DNA of 64,000 bases from Skeletonema tropicum. Taxonomy: Eukaryota > Bacillariophyta > Thalassiosirophyceae > Thalassiosirales > Thalassiosiraceae. The notes beneath the pieces are model-generated. The model saw nothing but the letters and a program-made list of their open reading frames with translations. It did not search any database and had not been told where the DNA came from. Positions 61,675 through 64,000 of the stretch are shown here, piece by piece. The stretch is taken from assembly GCA_037178625.1 (NCBI GenBank), contig CM074133.1, positions 3,162,001 to 3,226,000 of the forward strand, written 5' to 3'. Each line of letters begins with the position of its first letter. The stretch's first letter is position 1. The translations under genes were made by a program, and so were the position numbers.

Positions 61675-62205
61675 GGCCAGCGTCCAGCCACGGACAGGAT
61701 GGGTGTCGCAACCTGGCTCCCCCAAAATATGCGAGGGGCGGACAGAATTGATGACACCCGTCGGCAGCCCCTTCGGTGCCGCCAGGCCCGCCCCTTGACA
61801 CCCGTCTGCGTCTAGAGATAGAGAGCACTAAAATAAATCGAATAAATCGCAATCATTCGACGATGACACCAATAACATTGCCGTAATCGCTTCTAGAATG
61901 TATCCATGGACCTAAGTTGGGTGAAATGGAATGATTGGTGTCATCGTCGAATGATTGCGATTTATTCGATTTATTAGTGCTCTCTATCTAGACGCAGACG
62001 GGTGTCAAGTGTCAAGTTCAAGTAAGACAGGCGCAAATAAAATGAGCTAGGGTAATTTAAAAATATCTAGCGCCAAGCCTGCAGAACAAAATTTACCCTA
62101 GCACATTTTATTTGCGCCTGTCTTTAGTCATCAATTCTGTCCGCCCCTCGCATATTTTGGCGGGAGCCGGGTTGCGACACCCATCCTGTCCGTGGTCCAG
62201 CGTTA
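61675..62205. mobile_element. Long-armed foldback element with a nested palindromic MITE
   Basis: Outer arms: 61685-61760 and 62128-62205 are inverted copies (GGACAGGATGGGTGTCGCAA, AATATGCGAGGGGCGGACAG). Inner arms: 61795-61875 and 61938-62012 are inverted copies (GACGCAGACGGGTGTCAAG). Between right inner and right outer arms lies a further palindrome, 62024-62130, with ends AAGACAGGCGCAAATAAAAT, which looks like a separate MITE inserted into the arm. No coding capacity. Confidence 0.8.
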
Positions 62206-62214
62206 GGAGTATGA

Positions 62215-62469
62215 AGCTTGTTCCCGCCGCCGCAAACACAATATTTCTATGAACTACCATGCTCCTCGTCTATAAACACAATCCTGACCAAGAGTTCATG
62301 TACTAGCACAGCGTAGGCAATTGAGAATGATAAGAATAGAAGAGAACTCAGTAGTGATGTGATGGAGGGCTTATCATAGAAGTTCATGTGCATCAAATGT
62401 CTATTGAGATAGCTTACTACTAAGTAAGATACCGTTTTCTCTTTCAGCCGAATCAAGACCAAATCATGT
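62215..62469. other. Intergenic, no gene seen
   Basis: No ORF or repeat of note. Confidence 0.4.
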
Positions 62470-62828
62470 GAAGGCACATTATTTATTTAAGGTTGGCACT
62501 TTTGCATCGTAGTGGTGTAGGCGTTGAGAAGGACAAGGGGAAGGCAATGTACCATACGGAGGAGGCTGCTATTGGAGGGCATCCCATGGCTAGATACAAT
62601 CTTGGATGCGAGGAATGGAACAATGGTAATAATGAGAGGGCAGTAAAACATTGGATCTTGCTGCCAAACAGGGAGATGATAGATGATGATTCAATGAAAG
62701 CACTGATGGACTCGTTCAAGAATGGATTTGTCAGCAAAGAGGACCTTGCTGCTACTCTCCGTGCGCACCAGACAGCAGCAGATGCGACGAAGAATCCGCA
62801 GAGGGAGAAAGCTGAAAGATATTATTGA
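62470..62828 (+). pseudogene. MYND/Sel1 relic (Sel1 repeats and C-terminus only)
   Basis: The frame runs from a partial Sel1 repeat (LLHRSGVGVEKDKGKAMYHT) through EEAAIGGHPMARYNLG and NNERAVKHWILLPNREM to LRAHQTAADATKNPQRE and a stop at 62828. Both zinc fingers are absent, there is no ATG, and a frameshift lies at the 5' edge. It is a 5'-truncated copy. Confidence 0.8.
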
Positions 62829-62984
62829 TTAATTGTAATTGTTGATTAGATAAATAGATTTTAGATCGCGCAACATTGTGCTCTCTTGAGGATGAAGCAT
62901 ATTCCATAAAAGGAAGTATTTACCTTAACCTTAATTATTGTCCCCTTTGGACTGAACACTATTTTATTCCCCATTCCACAACAC

Positions 62985-64000
62985 TTAACGTTCGGGGAAC
63001 GCTGTCCATGGCCTCATATCATAGGCTGTCTGATATTCCAAAGGAACTGTAACTGCATTGTCTCCCTCCTTCTTCTCGTCATTAGAGTTCGCCTCTCCAG
63101 CAACACACCACTTCTGGACGAACTCCATTGCCTCAAGTACACGGGGGCGATTTTGTTCCGGGACATCCTTCAGTTCCGAGGTATAATCATACGATTCGTC
63201 ATAGGCGCACCCAGGCATCCAATTAAATCCTGGATTGGCAAACACATTCTCTTTCCAAGTTTTGTTAACATCCCATCTCTTTGAATTACCCGTCAAGGTT
63301 CCGTAACGGTCCTTGGCAAAATCTAACATGCCATACACAAGGATCGTGTTGTAAAGCCATACCATGTTACCAATCTGAGAGCCACGTTGTTCCGATTGGG
63401 TATAATTGGGTAATCCCATATGCCAAGTCTCTGCCCAGTCTTTACCCAACACTTGCTCTTTCCTCTCATTAATACGTCGTGACACCACCGCAAGATCCTC
63501 TTTTGCCTTATCGGTAGAAGAGCGGATTGCAGCCAACACTGGCTGATCTAAATCGGAAGGTCTCGCAGCACCACAAACGATCGTATGAGCACCCTTATCC
63601 CAAAGCCACAATGAACCATACTCCATTGGCTCTAAATCAGGCAACATGATCTCACGAGCCAGATTGGATGGGGCATACAACCTCCCACCCTTCTGTTGGT
63701 CCGGTAGAGAAATAAAAAAATGTTAGGCGATGACACTATTATCACAGCTCTTATGACTTATGACAAACAGTTGCAAACTTACGTCGTATGGAGAAATGAT
63801 AAATACACCCATGTCATGCTTTTTAGCAAGTTTGATATTCTCCGTATTGCCCTCCAATGATGCCTCAGTCCCATCACCACTGGCAGTGTAAGATCCCATG
63901 AAGTGATAATGCAAATTTAAATAATCAAAAGAATCAGTCTCAATCGCCTTCTTGATAATATGAGCAGGAGCATGAGTCGAAAAGCCAACATGACGAATTT
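62985..64000 (-). CDS. Aldo/keto reductase family protein (3' part, runs off window)
   Basis: Two exons visible on the minus strand: 64000-63783 and 63692-62985, separated by a 90-bp GT-AG intron. The first reads RHVGFSTHAPAHIIKKAIET, FDYLNLHYHFMGSYTASGDG and KLAKKHDMGVFIISPYD, characteristic of the COG1453-type aldo/keto reductase branch. The second continues KGGRLYAPSNLAREIML and SLWLWDKGAHTIVCGAARPS, a barrel-closing segment, then a variable C-terminal region. NAD(P)H-dependent reduction is the family activity; the substrate is unknown. The 5' part, including the catalytic Tyr, lies outside the window. Confidence 0.88.

Noticed and set aside
1..64000. CRISPR array or prokaryotic operon signals
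   Set aside because: No regularly spaced direct repeats with unique spacers and no operon-like gene packing. GT-AG introns and plastid presequences show nuclear eukaryotic DNA.

Overview
This is nuclear DNA of a diatom, most likely a centric (Thalassiosirales-like) species. Several genes encode an N-terminal signal peptide followed by an ASAFAP-type cleavage motif (SSAFAPP, ANAFSVP, ASAFSPP, VCSW), the hallmark of import into secondary plastids. Introns are short GT-AG (about 65-100 bp, with one of 541 bp). A BspA-type LRR protein, MYND/Sel1 proteins and a repeated WYT-motif family of a kind I associate with diatoms also fit. No prokaryotic operons are seen. The organism assignment is an inference from these traits.

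Layout. 1-9.6 kb is repeat-rich: one arm of a large inverted repeat, a terminal-inverted-repeat (TIR) element, an LRR_5 gene, a 906-bp LTR mini-retrotransposon with identical LTRs, and a MYND pseudogene. 9.6-19 kb carries a plastid-type sigma-70 factor (two exons), the other arm of the inverted repeat with an acidic-protein gene, a 558-bp identical segmental duplication, a plant-type 6-phosphofructokinase and a DUF819 membrane protein, both with plastid-type presequences. 19-29 kb carries three MYND/Sel1 loci, mitochondrial ribosomal protein uL1 (frameshifted), a plastid-targeted unknown, tRNA-Leu(UAG), two MITEs and an AP2-like gene with a broken tandem copy. 29-41 kb is mostly mobile DNA. 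It holds repeated units of a WYT-motif family, one of them split by a 4.4-kb element with a TA target duplication. 40.9-43.2 kb is a 2.27-kb mobile element coding for a FEN1/XPG-type nuclease and a Cys-containing protein. 43.4-54.1 kb holds a duplicated-domain LOG-family protein, four MYND/Sel1 loci, a TPR/J-domain co-chaperone, and a tandem duplication into which a 1.4-kb PIF/Harbinger-like element has inserted. 56-59.5 kb encodes an unusual VOC / SRPBCC-like / cytokinin-dehydrogenase-like fusion. 60-62.2 kb holds three more TIR or foldback elements. The window ends in a partial aldo/keto reductase gene.

Themes. (1) A family joining a MYND finger, an eight-cysteine RING-like finger and Sel1 repeats occurs at 13 loci in 64 kb: five with intact ORFs and eight broken, a picture of rapid birth and death. 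(2) At least ten mobile-element insertions can be delimited to the base or nearly so by target duplications or paralogous empty sites. The FEN1-like element is the best candidate for an undescribed system. (3) Several conserved genes carry single frameshifts (uL1m, the J-domain protein, the VOC/CKX fusion). These could be assembly errors or real lesions.
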